The position numbers were made by a program, and so were the translations under genes. Under the pieces are notes generated by a model. It searched no databases, had not been told where the DNA came from, and was given only the letters and a program-made list of their open reading frames with translations. This document shows positions 31,457 through 43,500 of a stretch of 64,000 bases of DNA, in pieces (position 1 is the first letter of the stretch; each line of letters opens with the position of its first letter). Origin of the DNA: Gadus chalcogrammus (lineage: Eukaryota; Chordata; Actinopteri; Gadiformes; Gadidae); assembly GCF_026213295.1 (NCBI RefSeq), contig NC_079414.1:4236312-4300311 (forward strand), in the 5' to 3' direction.

Positions 31457-34174
31457 TATTATTACTGAGCATAAGATTGATTTTCTGATGTTAACTGAAA
31501 CCTGGCTGGACAATTCAAGAAGTGAAACCACACTCATTGAAGCCACACCCCCAAACTTTGTTTTTTGTTATGCAGCCAGACAACATGGAAGAGGTGGAGG
31601 AATAGCCACCATCTCCAGGTCATCCTATCAATGCAAACAACTCACTCTCTGTGACTTCTCCTCCTTCGAATACCTAGCCAGGATCATTACAGGTCCACCA
31701 CAGATCCTGCTCATAACCATCTATAGATCCCCAAAGCTATCTGCCAGTAGCTTCCTTGATGAATTCACTGAACTCTTATCATCCATCTGCACTGACTATG
31801 ACTGCCTCATTTTAACTGGAGACTTCAACTTTCACATTGACATCCCAACAAACCACCACACCAGAGACTTCACTGCCATACTGGATACCTTCTCCCTTAC
31901 CCAGCACATTGACCAACAAACACACACCCATGGTCATACCCTAGACCTAGTTATAACAAAAGGTCTTACAATCACCACAACTGTGCTAGACCTGGGGCTC
32001 TCTGACCACCTCTGTGTCTTTTTCGACGTGTCTCTCCCACTCCCTGCCCCCCAAATACCAATGTCAACAAAGAGGCGCATTATAAATGCAAACAACGTTA
32101 CTCTTTTCGAGAAGGCCATCACAACCATCTGTCCAGAAATGCCAAAGGAGCCACCTGTCTCAGCGGAAACAGCACTGGACATCGCCCCGTTAAACAAAAA
32201 AAGTCATTAAGAAAAATAGTTCTCCCTGGCTCTCCGTCCCCTCTGTCAAAATACTCAAACAAGACTGGAGAAAGAGTGAGAGGAAATGGCGTAAGCACAG
32301 ACGACCCTCTGACTACACTACCTATAAGGAAAAGCTCTGTGCTTACAACAATGAGATCCGCAATTCCAGACAGTCCTACTTCTCAAACCTCATCAATAAC
32401 AACATCAATAACACTCGGGTGCTTTTTTCTACAATGGAGAAATTAACCATTTCCCCCACCCAACTTCCATCACACTTTCTCTCTACTAACGCCTGTAATA
32501 CATTTGCCTCCTTTTTCAAGAATTTTTTTTAGGACATTAGAGCTAGTATTCCCCCACCCACAACCTCCCGCTTTGACCTACTGCCGCCATCTGGTGGTAA
32601 CACTACCATTTTCTCTGAATTCTCCCAAGTGACCCTGGAAGCTTTATTAGAGACAGTAAGCAGGCTAAACTCCACCACCTGCAGCCTTGACACCATTCCG
32701 ACTAACTTCCTGAAGTCTGTTTTCCCTTTCATCTCCTCAGAGCTGCGGGCCATTACAAACTTGTCTCTGCAATCGGGAGTAGTCCCTAGCTCTCTAAAAA
32801 CGGCACTTGTCAGGCCAATCCTCAAGAAAAGAAGTCTGGATCCCACTCTTCTTAATAACTACAGGCCTATCTCAAACCTACCTTTTATAGGCAAAGTACT
32901 TGAGAAAATTGTTTTTACTCAACTGACTGATTTTTTAACCTCCCATCACTGCTTTGACGCCTTCCAATTAGGCTTTCGGACACATCACAGCACTGAGACA
33001 GCACTGATCAAGGTTTTGAACGACATACGCCTTAACTTGGATACAGGCAAGGCAACTGTGTTGGTTCTATTGGACCTTAGTGCAGCATTTGACACGGGTA
33101 GACCATTCCATCTTACTCCACAGACTTGAGCACTGGGTTGGTCTTTCCGGTACAGTCCTTGGCTGGCTAAAGTCATATCTAGAAGGAAGACAATTCTATG
33201 TCTCCATAGGCAACTGGTCATCACCTCCCACCCCCCTCCACTGTGGTGTCCCACAAGGATCTATTTTAGGCCCTCTTTTATTCAATCTGTACATGCTCCC
33301 ACTGGGACTGGTCATCCGTCAGCGTCGGATCTCCTACCACAGTTACGCTGACGAAACACAGCTTTATTTTTCCCTCTCCCCCAACGACCTCAGCCCACTG
33401 GACACACTGATCTGCTGTGTGGAAGATGTTAAAAACTGGATGAGCACTAACTTTCTGCAGCTGAACAACGAGAAAACGGAAATAATAGTTTTTGGAAAAA
33501 AGGATCTCAGAGACCGCATCTCATCCAAACTGACCTGCAGTGGCTACCTAGTCAAAACAACGGTAAAAAACCTGGGTGTGCAGTTGGACAGTGAACTCTC
33601 TTTTAACTCCCACATCAAAGCCATCACAAAATCCTCCTACTACCACCTAAAACACATCTCGATATATAAGAATTTCATGTCGCAAGATGACCTCGAAAAA
33701 CGTATCCATGCCTTTGTTTCCAGTAGGTTGGACTATTGTAATGGTCTCCTTACAGGCCAGCCCAAGAAAACTATCAGACAGCTCCAGCTGATCCAAAATG
33801 CGGCAGCCAGAATCCTGATGAGGGCTAAAAGGACAGACCACATTACACCACTGCTTAAACACCTCCACTGGCTACCAGTTCAGTTCAGAATTGATTTTAA
33901 GATTTTATTATTGTTTTTTAAGTCTCTAAATGGAACTGGCCCTGTCTACCTGAAAGACCTATTGCAGCACTACACCCCTACCAGGTCTCTCAGATCCCAA
34001 GAAAGGGTCCTCCTGATCCCACCCATTACCAGAACAAAACAGGGAGAAGCTGCTTTTAGCTCATATGCTGTTAAAGTTTGGAACTGCTTACCTGAGTACA
34101 CAAAAACTGCTCCAACAACAAGCTGTTTTAAAAGCAGGCTAAAGACACACCTCTTCTCCCTCGCCTATGCCTAG
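31430..34174 (+). pseudogene. L2 ORF2: endonuclease and reverse transcriptase, broken
   Basis: The AP-endonuclease-like part (31430-32210) has TETWL, TGDFNFH and LSDH. After stops and a frame change the reverse transcriptase runs 32629-33129 ([30 protein letters not shown]) and, after another frame change, 33080-34174 (GVPQGSILGPLLFNLYM, then YADETQ). The usual YADD is YADE here, a change at a catalytic aspartate. The C-terminus RLDYCNGLL through CFKSRLKTHLF is intact. At least two frame disruptions make it inactive. Confidence 0.88.
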
Positions 34175-34491
34175 GTCTTTCCATCCCAACATTCCTATAG
34201 AGCTCTCCCCTCACTCATCTATGCAAACACTTTTTCTGCTTTTAGGGATTTTATGTTTTCATGGTTTTTATGGTCTTATTATTAAACATTTTTGTTTCGC
34301 ATCAGCTTTTATTGAAATATACATCTAAAACTCTAACTTTGTACTATTTTCTTTTTTTTTTAACGTACACTTTTAGAGTATAAATGCGCTTTCCTATATT
34401 ATTCATTTTTAATTTTTGCATGTGAAGCACTTTGAATTGCCCTGGTACGAAAATGTGCTATATAAAAAATTGTGCCTTGCCTTGCCTTGCC

Positions 34492-34640
34492 TATAAACAC
34501 TAATTTAGACTAATATTGTCGGAAGGAAGAGCGCCTCGAACTAAATGAAAGTATGGGGCGTTGACAATAAGCGAATGCGCGTTCACGCGAAGGGGGGTCG
34601 TAATATGCGGGGGGGGTCGAAATTCGGCACAACACCGGGC
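34492..34640 (-). repeat. Interspersed repeat X, copy 2, outer part
   Basis: This is the reverse complement of 25640-25795 and directly follows the second TATAAACA target duplication of the L2. Confidence 0.8.
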
Positions 34641-34859
34641 CGAAACATGTCTCGCTATGACTCCTTTCAGCTGCCCACCCCTCCTTCTCCAGCAAAAAGT
34701 AATAACAGAAAACGGCTAATAAAACGCTCGAGGTGGCGTTTTGAAGAGTAAACGTACACCTTTTTTAGTACACGGTATAAAGATAATTATGAACCTTTGA
34801 TTGAACCTTTGATTGCGAACGTAGAGTTCTGTGTTGTACCACACCGACGTGTGCAACGA

Positions 34860-35160
34860 ACTCAGCGAATTCGACCGGATGTAAAATCCGTATGCTGTGG
34901 AAGACCACCTTCCCAGCCGTTTTGACGCTGCTTTGTTATCGCAAAACATGGTTATACGTTTACGCCGCCATGCTTGGCCCCACAGAACGCTAGCTGCTAC
35001 GATAGGGTAAAGCTCGAACAGCGCAGACGACTCTGACCCGAGGACGAACGTGCAAGCTTCGACTGGCCATCTCTCAGCAAACCATTGCCCTTGGAAAAAA
35101 CCCCCGAACCCGACCGAGGGAGCCGCATCCTGAAGCTGGACTGGTAGAGCTGTGAGAGAG
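34860..35160 (-). pseudogene. RNase H fragment of a DIRS/Ngaro-like RT
   Basis: Reading on the minus strand, VGFGGFFQGQWFAERWP and ELYPIVAASVLWGQAWRRKR followed by MFCDNKA match the RNase H domain of DIRS/Ngaro elements (GFGG, ELYPIV, CDNxA). The upstream reverse transcriptase is missing. Confidence 0.7.
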
Positions 35161-35563
35161 AATACACTGCGGGGGCTAACGCGGGGACTGCAGTAGCCAT
35201 GGTAGCAGGGCACGTGCCAGGTGCGTAGCCTGTGAAGGCGGAGGAAGCCGAGCCGGATGGTTGCTGAAAGTAGAAAGGCGCCGTGGCGACTGACGACAGC
35301 GGGTTGGGGGCAGCGGGTTGGACCCGTCCGGGAGTTCCGCATGGTGTTTCGACGGCGTCCATCCTGGCGCCAATGCTTTGCACCAACTCGGCGAGGGTTT
35401 GTAGAACCAGGCGGATGTCCGTGTTGGGGACTTGTTGGTGGTGTTGTTGAGGATACCGGGGACCGAAATGAACGGCTTTCTGCGCTCGCTTGCCCGGACC
35501 AGAAGTAGTAGCCGACCAGCACGAATCCGAAGTTATGACCTCTTGGTGTGTATTAACCGACAT
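34997..35563 (-). pseudogene. Gag-like frame of the DIRS/Ngaro-like element
   Basis: The frame opens MSVNTHQEVITSDSCWSATT and continues with a P/Q/A-rich segment and a short helix (DIRLVLQTLAELVQSIGARM). This is consistent with a gag-type protein, but there is no diagnostic motif. After about residue 130 this frame overlaps the RNase H fragment and is probably out of the original phase. Confidence 0.5.
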
Positions 35564-35779
35564 AGCAACTGAGCGACGAGATATGCGAGATAATCAGAAG
35601 CACAGTAAAGCAGCAGCATGCGTCGAACGAAGACCTGAGCAGCAAAGACATATGTTAGACTACTCTTTATAGAGCAGGTGTAGGCAGGTGATGGTAGCTG
35701 GTGATTGGTAGCTGGTGATTGTGATTGGCGGCCAGCCGCGCGTGATTTGAGTCATCATAGTAGAACTACCAGCAAGCTT

Positions 35780-36200
35780 AACATTCCCTCCAAACCAAAA
35801 ACAACCTTAAAGCCTATCAACAACACCATCAGGATGGGTCTACTTAATGTTGGTCTCTTAATAACAAATCATTTTTAGTTAATGATTTTATTACCACTTC
35901 TAAACTGAATTGTATGTTTTTAACTGAAACATGGCTGGAACAAAATAACAGTGAAACCATTCTGATAGAGACAGCTCCTCCCAACTACAAAACCTCTCAA
36001 CCCATGTTCTGCTGATGATCTTGTGGAAAACTTTCATTTGAAAATTTTGAAAGTCATTGATGTAATTGCCCCTTATAAGGTTAAAACGACTTCTGGAAAG
36101 CAAAAGGCACCCTGGAGGAAAGCTGCTTCTGTAACAGCCCAGAAAAAAGAATGCAGGAAGGTTGAACGCATCTGGCGGAAAACAAAACTTCATATTCACC
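35780..36200 (+). mobile_element. L2 ORF2 fragment with internal deletion
   Basis: The first part reads LNCMFLTETWLEQNNSETIL (endonuclease start), then jumps near 36003 to ADDLVENFHLKILKVIDVIA and KKECRKVERIWRKTKLHIHH, a linker between endonuclease and RT in L2-type elements. The core of the endonuclease is deleted. Confidence 0.7.
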
Positions 36201-36262
36201 ATGACATCTATATAGAGAGCACATACTTTTAAGAGTTGTTCTGAAATTGCATTTTTTTTCTA

Positions 36263-37010
36263 ACCCAAATTATAGCCACCCCGTCTGTCCATAAATAGTT
36301 TTTGGATGTTTCCCAGAAGTAGTTGATTTCTTGCCTTGAACATGATTTGTGCAGTCTTAAATTGAACCAGATCGGTGAGCTTCAGTGTGTGTGACTTTAG
36401 GAATAATGAGTTGGTATGTTTAAGATATCCAACGTTATTGATGATCCTTATTGCTCTTTTTTGTAATGTGCATAACGGCTGTAGGTTGGTTTTGTAAGTA
36501 TTTCCCCATATCTCCACACAGTACGTCAGATATGGTAATATGAGTGTATTATAGAGAGTAAGTAATGATTTGTGGTCCAGAATGTATCTTGATTTTCCAA
36601 ATTTCGCTATGGTTTTTGCCTTTTTTGCTTTAACGTGATTGATCTGTGATTTACAGCAGATTTTGTGGTTTAAGATCACACCCAGAAAATGTATTTCATA
36701 TGCTCTTTCTATACTTTTTTTGTTTTATGATTTCCAAATAGCATAATCTTTGTTTTGCTTAAATTAAGAGACAATTTGTTGACATCAAATCAATGTTTTA
36801 ATTTTTTAATTTCTGCTGTGATGACCTCCAAAAGATGCTTCAAATTCTCACCGGAACAACATTTTTTGTATCATCCAAAAATAGAATAAATTTCAGTATA
36901 TTTGATAATTTGCATACGTCATTAATGTATATTGAAAAGTTTCGGACCTAACACGGACCCTTGAGGTACTCTACAAGTCATGTTTAAATATTTAGATTTA
37001 TGATCACCTA
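36263..37010 (-). mobile_element. Jockey-superfamily LINE, RT C-terminal half, decayed
   Basis: Upstream on the minus strand are CRVPQGSVLGPKLFNIYIND and FLDDT (an altered FADD catalytic block), then LSLNLSKTKIMLFGN. The open frame 36679-36263 reads LYNTLILPYLTYCVEIWGNT and CTLQKRAIRIINN. This is a clear non-LTR RT C-terminus, distinct from the L2 copies here. Confidence 0.75.
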
Positions 37011-37037
37011 TTTCAACAAATTGAACATGATACACTG

Positions 37038-37275
37038 TACCAAACAGGTCCACCTCAGGGTGAACGTGATACCCTGTACCAAACAGGTCCAGAGTGAACA
37101 TAACTGAGGTGGACCAAACAGGTCCACCTCAGGCTGAACGTGATACCCTGTACCAAACAGGTCCAGAGTGAACTTGATACCCTGTACCAAACAGGTCCAG
37201 AGTGAAGGTGATTCCCTGTACCAAACAGGTCCACCTCAGCGTGAACGGGATACCATGTAGCAAACGTACAGGTCC
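37038..37275. repeat. Minisatellite, units alternating about 34 and 40 bp, seven copies
   Basis: CCAAACAGGTCCA recurs at 37040, 37079, 37113, 37153, 37187 and 37221, with a variant near 37262. Long and short units differ by CCTCAGG-type insertions. Confidence 0.85.
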
Positions 37276-37529
37276 ACCTTTTGTCCTCGATATAAGACAA
37301 CAAGAAACATACAGAATGTAAATAATGTGCATCCTAGAGTAAACGTCGATAGAACAATGTTAGCCATTTAAGCCAGCTTCAGTGCCTAACACATCTAAAT
37401 GCTAAGGCTTATGCTGCAACTTTAATAAAACGAATGACATCCCGACAGCGGCATTCTTGAGGACAGAGGCAATTCAGGGCCGCTATGTCATCATCAATGA
37501 GACCCACGAGGCTTGTTGCCTGTTACCAA

Positions 37530-38400
37530 CCCTGGGTCCAGTTTCCCGAAAGCATCGTTAGCCTAAGTGGATCGTGAAGAGCGTCGTACGGCCATTGTAC
37601 AGTTTTCACACCGTTTCCCGAAAGCATTGTTGGTAACGAACGTCGTGAAAACCCTCGTAGCTAACGAGGACTCCGTAGGACGCTAAGAGCATCGTTTGCC
37701 TACTATTATAGCCTCAGTGGCGTCACCAGCAGACATTCCTAGTATTGGATACGTTTGAATAAAACGCATCCAATTCTACGGAATGCCCAGCTTGAGCCAT
37801 TTCGCAACCAAAAACAGTGGTTACCGATATATTACTCATAGACTACTGTTAGTTTTAAACAGCGAAGATAGGTGTTAAGAAAACATGTTAGAAGTCAACG
37901 ACATTATTTATTGCAGCAATTAAAAATTCCAAAAATAGATGCGCAGCCAAAATGTACCGATCAAACGCCAAGTCACAGGGCATATAATAAAATCAAATGA
38001 TTCCATTGCTCTTGTGTGGGAGGTCGCTTTCGAGCTGCCCCTCTGATTTTAATTCAACCATCGTGGTTTAAATGTCCTCATATTGACCAATGACAGAAGA
38101 AATAGGCTAGACATGCATAATGCTGAGACCGGCGGGTGTCGGAGAATTTCTGCAGGCGTTTTTTGTTGCGATTGTTTGCATTATGCACTGTAGGGCATCG
38201 CTGAGGCTGTGATGAAGTTCACTATTTATTGGACCCTAGACAATAAAGAACATCCCTGACCATAGTTAATCGCGTTTGTAGTCTACACTCAGACGTGAAC
38301 TCATTATTGCATGCGTGTTTCTTCATTCATAAAAAAATTCAAACATTCGGGGGTATGCAATAATACAACCGGTTCGGAACTTCAAACCCTGGCTATATAG
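37530..38400. mobile_element. MITE-like sequence (GTTTCCCGAAAGCATCGTTA)
   Basis: GTTTCCCGAAAGCATCGTTA and GTTTCCCGAAAGCATTGTTG occur 75 bp apart in a region with several short inverted words. This motif is common in small fish DNA transposons. Ends and class cannot be set by eye. Confidence 0.4.
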
Positions 38401-38602
38401 CCAGGGTTCGAGTTAGGTGGGAGCCAGTGGGAGCTCAGCTCCCATAGAGAGAGATCTGGCTCCCATGAAAGCAGCAAACTCAAATAGGCCTATCTGTGGG
38501 AGTCTCTGTAAATACAGCAGCGTAATATTGTAATTACAAATAAAGCTATTTTCCATTCCACATGCAGAGTAACATTGACGTTAAGTGCGGATAATAGAAC
38601 AC

Positions 38603-38811
38603 CGGTCATTATCGGGAAAATAAGCCAAGACAGGGCGAACCGGACACCGACGTGGAACGGAGGTGCTGCGACCTGAAGGGGCTTATTTTCGATAATGAGC
38701 GGCTACTTGCCAAACGAAAAAATAACTTCACAAGGTGTCTTTTTACAATTTATTTGTTACCATTCGTAGTGTTGATCAGCAGAGAAATAGTTAGTCAAAG
38801 ACGTGGACGTC
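38603..38811 (+). repeat. Fold-back repeat F, copy 1
   Basis: The arms are CGGTCATTATCGGGAAAATA (from 38603) and TTATTTTCGATAATGAGCGG (to 38702). They are followed by a conserved flank with CATTCGTAGTGTTGATCAGC. The same layout occurs at 44150-44410 (reverse) and 52750-52985. Confidence 0.75.
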
Positions 38812-38892
38812 GCTTATGAGACAGCCCTCTGGTACCTCCTGATTGATGTGATCAGTGTAATGACTAACACCCATGCGGGCTGGCTGAGCTCC

Positions 38893-40284
38893 TCAGCTAT
38901 ACCGTATTGGTCCGAATATAAACACAAACCCCATTGTAATACGACCTATATAGATTTGAAGACCAGATCTTGATTTCATGAATAAATAAATTGTATTAAT
39001 TGAAATAATATACGAAAATAAAAAGGCATAGAATAAAACACTGCATTGCCACTAAACAGTAGTGCAAATAGGCCGTACTGATGTGTACACCAAAGACTTC
39101 CTGACACTCCTCTGCCCCGCTGTGTTCGCTCTGGCTGTGGTCGCTCCGAACTGTTTCGGCCCGTGGCAAAGCGAGTCATCCTCGCTGCTGTCCAAGGCAT
39201 GTTGAGACGCAGCATTTATTTAATGCTCATATGTCCTAGTGCTGAAAAAAGGTTATATGAAAAAGTGTGAGGGTAGCGGTGGTGCGCTAAACTTGTTCTG
39301 TGAGCAGCTGGATGTGAACCATGGTGTGAAGGAAGTGAACACAACGATCGATTTTCAACTGTGCGCGCATGCACTGGTGTAATTGAGCTGCGCTGCTATA
39401 TATCTTTTTTTTTATCAATGTGACGAGTTGCGAGTCTAGTGCAGGCCGGGTTTTTTTCCCAGCACCCCCTGCTGAGAATACGTTCTCGCGGCTATGGTTG
39501 CACCAGATGTTATAAACATTAAACGGTCACATAAATCATTACTATTTTTAGAAAATGTATGTTTGTTTCATATAATTGTATTGGAAGTCCTGGTTTTCAC
39601 TAGGGTTGCCGCGGTGTGGACATTTTCACACCGAGTAATACACTCGTCTCAACACCGGTATTACCGAGTATAAACGGTATAAACTTTGAAACTAGGTCAA
39701 CCGCCACACAAGCATCGGTTTTTAGACCCTTCTCGTCCTTCAGTTGCCGCAAACGTTCAAAAGCAGCGCCTAGGATTATTCTTGATTTCAGTTTTTCTCT
39801 TTCAGCGTTTTTATTATCAATTACTCTCTGAAAAAGAGTTTTCCTTCTCTTTGCTGGTGGTGGTGGTGGTGGGGATGGTGGCGTCTTGTCTGCCATGGAA
39901 AATGTCTTCTACTGCTAGGTCCAAATGTGGATTAACTAGTTCCAGTAGATACCGCAGGATAACAACAAACAGGAGCTTGCTCTGGGTCACGAGCTCTGGG
40001 TCACGAGTACTGCACGAAGGGGTCGCGCGCGGGGCGCGGGGGAGGGGGGGAGGGGGAGTGCAGTATAACCGTTTGATTGACGTACTTACTGTCCAATGAA
40101 ACTCGGTGGCAATGGAAATGATTGGCTGGAGTTTTTCGAGCCCTGCCCGTTCCACAGATGATTGACAAGTTTAATTTTCATGTCAGTACTTCTAACTCAG
40201 TGGCTGTAAGCGGGTTATGATAAGGATTTCAAGTAATTTTGCAAAAATGGCCAAAAAAGCGAATCACCTACGCAACCTTTAACG
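38893..40284 (-). mobile_element. TTAA-flanked transposon, copy C (right end truncated)
   Basis: On the minus strand it starts at 40284 with TTAAAGGTTGCGTAGGTGAT and follows copy A to the segment equivalent to 9505, where it breaks off near 38893. It carries the best-preserved frame of the family (39896-39600). Confidence 0.72.
39600..39896 (-). CDS. Transposon-borne frame of 98 residues, unknown function
   Basis: It starts MADKTPPSPPPPPPAKRRKT, a proline run followed by a basic patch. It then has RIILGAAFERLRQLKDEKGL and KTDACVAVDLV. The last block resembles the helix R-x-L-K-x-E-K-G-L-K-T-D-A-x-V-A that I know from N-terminal regions of fish transposon proteins. A similar but broken frame is in copy A. 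The frame is probably the first exon or N-terminus of a transposase-associated protein. The function is unknown. Confidence 0.5.
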   Translation of the reverse strand: MADKTPPSPPPPPPAKRRKTLFQRVIDNKNAEREKLKSRIILGAAFERLRQLKDEKGLKTDACVAVDLVSKFIPFILGNTGVETSVLLGVKMSTPRQP

Positions 40285-40337
40285 ATTTAAAAGTTTGAAT
40301 AAATGATGACCATGAAGGTAAGTTAATAAAATCCTCT

Positions 40338-40343
40338 TTTATT
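40338..40343 (-). terminator. Poly(A) signal of znf638
   Basis: AATAAA on the minus strand lies about 200 nt after the znf638 stop codon (40544-40542), which gives a plausible short 3' UTR. The next transposon (copy C) begins 54 bp further on. Confidence 0.65.
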
Positions 40344-40541
40344 AGGCATAGCAACCTACTTCCACTTTCAATAAATGAATTAATATATTGTAACCAGAAA
40401 ATCAACGACTCAAAATGAAAAGGAACGACGACTTTACAAAAAGAAAAACACTGGACCCTCTTCTCCCATTAAGTCGTCAACAGGGAGAAACTGTTTAAAA
40501 AAGGCAAGGAATGATAGATGTTCAGGTCGTCTTGGGCGGAC

Positions 40542-40598
40542 CTAGCTTGTGGTAGATTTGCCAGGAGGTTTTTCCGTCTTCTTGGGCTGTAAATATTT
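40542..40598 (-). CDS. znf638: znf638 last exon
   Basis: KYLQPKKTEKPPGKSTTS and a TAG stop at 40544-40542. The lysine-rich tail follows the finger, as in the family. Confidence 0.88.
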   Translation of the reverse strand, partial: KYLQPKKTEKPPGKSTTS

Positions 40599-43500
40599 CT
40601 GAAAGACAGAAAAAAAAAAAGGGAGGTTAATCTTTGCACTGAACCCTCCCTTCAACTAACATGAACTGGTTTTATAAATTCACATAATGTATTGATATTT
40701 TACATATTTAACTATGAATTAATGTTGATGTTCCACCTGCAGGCTTTCATAATGTTTCAGTGTCTTGCAGTGGCTGATTTGTGCCTCCTGGCTTCCGGTG
40801 AAGAAACGGTTGCACACTTTGCAGAAGAATCCGGTCTTTGGAACCAGGAACTCCAAACCTGAAAATCATTGAGAAAGTCGGGCATTAGACAGTTTACATA
40901 AATTTCTAAAAACGAATAACACTAATTACCAATCAAAATTCTGTAAAACAATGCCCAAAATATTGCCTAATAAAATACATATCTTTAAAAAGTGTTTCAT
41001 TTTTGTGTAAGGATTTGATCCATCTTGCTGAGACTCATGAAGTCATTGAACTGGTTTGGACCAGTCCAAAGTGAGGCCATAACACCACGGTTTAAATACC
41101 TGTATATACAGTACGTCCACCAAATACAAAGCATGTAATTATATATAGAGATCTCCACTGAACGCCCGGACTCTGGTCGGCCGCAGTGTGAGGATACCGA
41201 CGAGAACCACGGCTCTTACCAACAGGACTGCTGGGGTCAAAGGGCATAAGGGCGTTGTCTCCAGGAGAGCTCTTCCTGCTCACCACATCGCTCTTCTCTA
41301 GGTCCTCCGAGCCCTGCTCCTTCACTGAAATGGTATATGTTCTGTTAGAGATGGCTCCATAATCTACATAATAATCATTCTGGGACTATTACAGATCTAT
41401 TATTCATGTGGCAGACCAGTCGCTCTATGTGCCCTTTGATTAGCATAATATTTGACGTTCTAGCTGATTTGCAGTGACCTGAAAATAAATAGAAATTCAA
41501 CCTGGACCCAATTTCAGACGTTCTCTCGGATTACAGCTGCAGTGTTCGCTTAATACTGGTCTGATTACAAAAAGTGATTCAAGGTTGAAGAATCGTCCAG
41601 TTTTACTTTAATTCCCATCTCCGTCTTGCCGGAAATGTAGCTCTGCCACGGCTATTTTAGCACCTACTGTGTTTTAACCATCAATTCTATAATGTGGGAA
41701 TTATTCCATTAAGCTAGAAGATGGTCAATTTAAATCCTTAACGTGATCACATGCCCACAACGTACAAATCCACATTACTGATCAGCCCATGTTCATCTTA
41801 CGCTCAGTGATTGGCTTACTCAGGGTAAAAGTGTTCACTCTTAGAGCAGATCAGACGTACCTTCCCCTGCATCAGAGGGCAGCACGTCCTCCCCCCCCTC
41901 GCTCCCGGTCTGGCCCCCTGGCTCCCCTGGAACTATGGGCTCCACCTCCTCCTTCACCTGAGTGGGGTCCGAACAGGGGTCCACCTTCTCTTCTTCTTCT
42001 GGGGTGTCTCCTGGCGAACGGCCGCCAGGGGAGGAGGGCTTTGACCAAACACTGGGGGCGTCGCCCGCTATGACCATGGTGCATGCTGGGAAAGAATGGA
42101 CCACAGAAATGGAATGGGACCTGCTCTCCTCCACTATTGAGACAATGGGAACAAGAATTGAAAAGTGGAATGTTTACAGTGATCATTTATATTCTTTACG
42201 CATGTTCCTAAACATTTTTAACAAAGCTATTTAAATTTTACCGTTGGCCGGATAATGTATTTAAGCAGCAATGGTTTAACCTTTGGGTGTGAAGGAGGCA
42301 ATCCCACAAAACAGATTCAATACCTTTAAGTTTTCATAGTCGATTGACGCTGGAATTATTGGCTTTCCAATGTGCATGTCAACAAACTGAATCTTAGATT
42401 TGGGACCGATTACCTGACCCTTACTGCAGTGCATGAAATTCTTTATGGATGGTAAGGTACCATACTGACTCTAGGGGTGATGAAGAGTACACATCAAGGC
42501 ATCACTTGAATCAAGATGAGCTAGTACGTACCCAATACTGGTGTGGTTCCTGCTGGTTTGATTGTGGCCTCTGCCTCCGAGGGGGACACCTTCTGGCCCG
42601 GGGGGTTGTGGACCCGGGGCGGGGACTCGTCTGAGGGGCTTGGGGCTTTGAGTGGATCAGGGAGGACCTGGGAGGCCGGGTCCCCCTGCTGAGCATCTGA
42701 GTCCACTGGGTCCCCAGGCTGGGAGTCAGGCCCCGGGGGCGGGTCTCCAGCAGCCATGCCCTCCTCTAAGGCGCTGAGTGATGCTGTGGCCTATGCAGGG
42801 AACAGGAAAAAACAATCGTGATCCCTTCTGAAGCTTATCATTTTTGTAGTTATTCCTAAAGAAACCTCACTCATTGTGGTTGTGACCTCAAAGCGCTGCA
42901 TACCTGCGTTTCCTCCTGTGAGGCAGCTGCAGCCGCCGCAGCGCTGGTGACCTCCTCCACGACCCCCGTGTCTGTCTCCATGAGCTCGGGGAGAGAGGAG
43001 ACGTCTGGGAGGTCCGCCACGTCCCCCACCTCGTCCACCGTCACAAAGTTGTCCAGGTCAAACGGGAAGCAGTCCATCTCCTCCTCCTCATCCACAACCT
43101 CCGGTTAACACAGGGAACAGAGGACTGAAGTTTGCACTTCAACATGTGGTTGCTTCATGAGGCCAGGACAAGAGAACACAGCAATGCAGAACATTGATGG
43201 AACGTCAATGCTAAAGTCCACACTTGTGATTGGGATCATTACTTTAAGAATGAAAAGACTTTCTACATAACATGCAAAAGTTATCTGAGGGCATAATGTA
43301 TGAAGATACTTGTTTATGAAGAGGCTGCTGTGGTGACTTATAACCGGTGTCCTCAAGCGCACTGACTCTGAGCAGGCCGTGTATCTTCCTCACCTTGTTT
43401 GCCTTCTCAGCCGTACTCCTCTCGGGGCCATCCCTCCTGGAGCTCAGCCGACTGCCCTCCGATATCCCGGAGGACTTGGAGCCGGAGGAGCCCTCCCGCT

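Larger units (their letters stand above)
28164..34491 (+). mobile_element. Near-full-length L2 LINE inserted into repeat X
   Basis: The element carries ORF1 (with esterase domain) and ORF2 (endonuclease, reverse transcriptase) and ends in a TTGCC repeat tail. It is flanked by the 8-bp target duplication TATAAACA (28156-28163 and 34492-34499). The empty site is seen in copy 1 of repeat X. The 5' end coincides with the ORF1 ATG at 28164, so there is little or no 5' UTR and the copy may be slightly 5'-truncated. Removing the Ginger insert leaves about 4.4 kb. Confidence 0.9.
34810..35770 (-). mobile_element. Deleted DIRS/Ngaro-like retrotransposon
   Basis: The minus strand starts with a gag-like frame (35563 onward) that runs into an RNase H fragment in a shifted frame, with the reverse transcriptase deleted. 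Its 3' flank contains TGTGTTGTACCACACCGACG and CGAATTCGACCGGATGTA, which recur in the repeat block at 20825-21790. It is therefore a relative of the source of that block. Confidence 0.65.
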
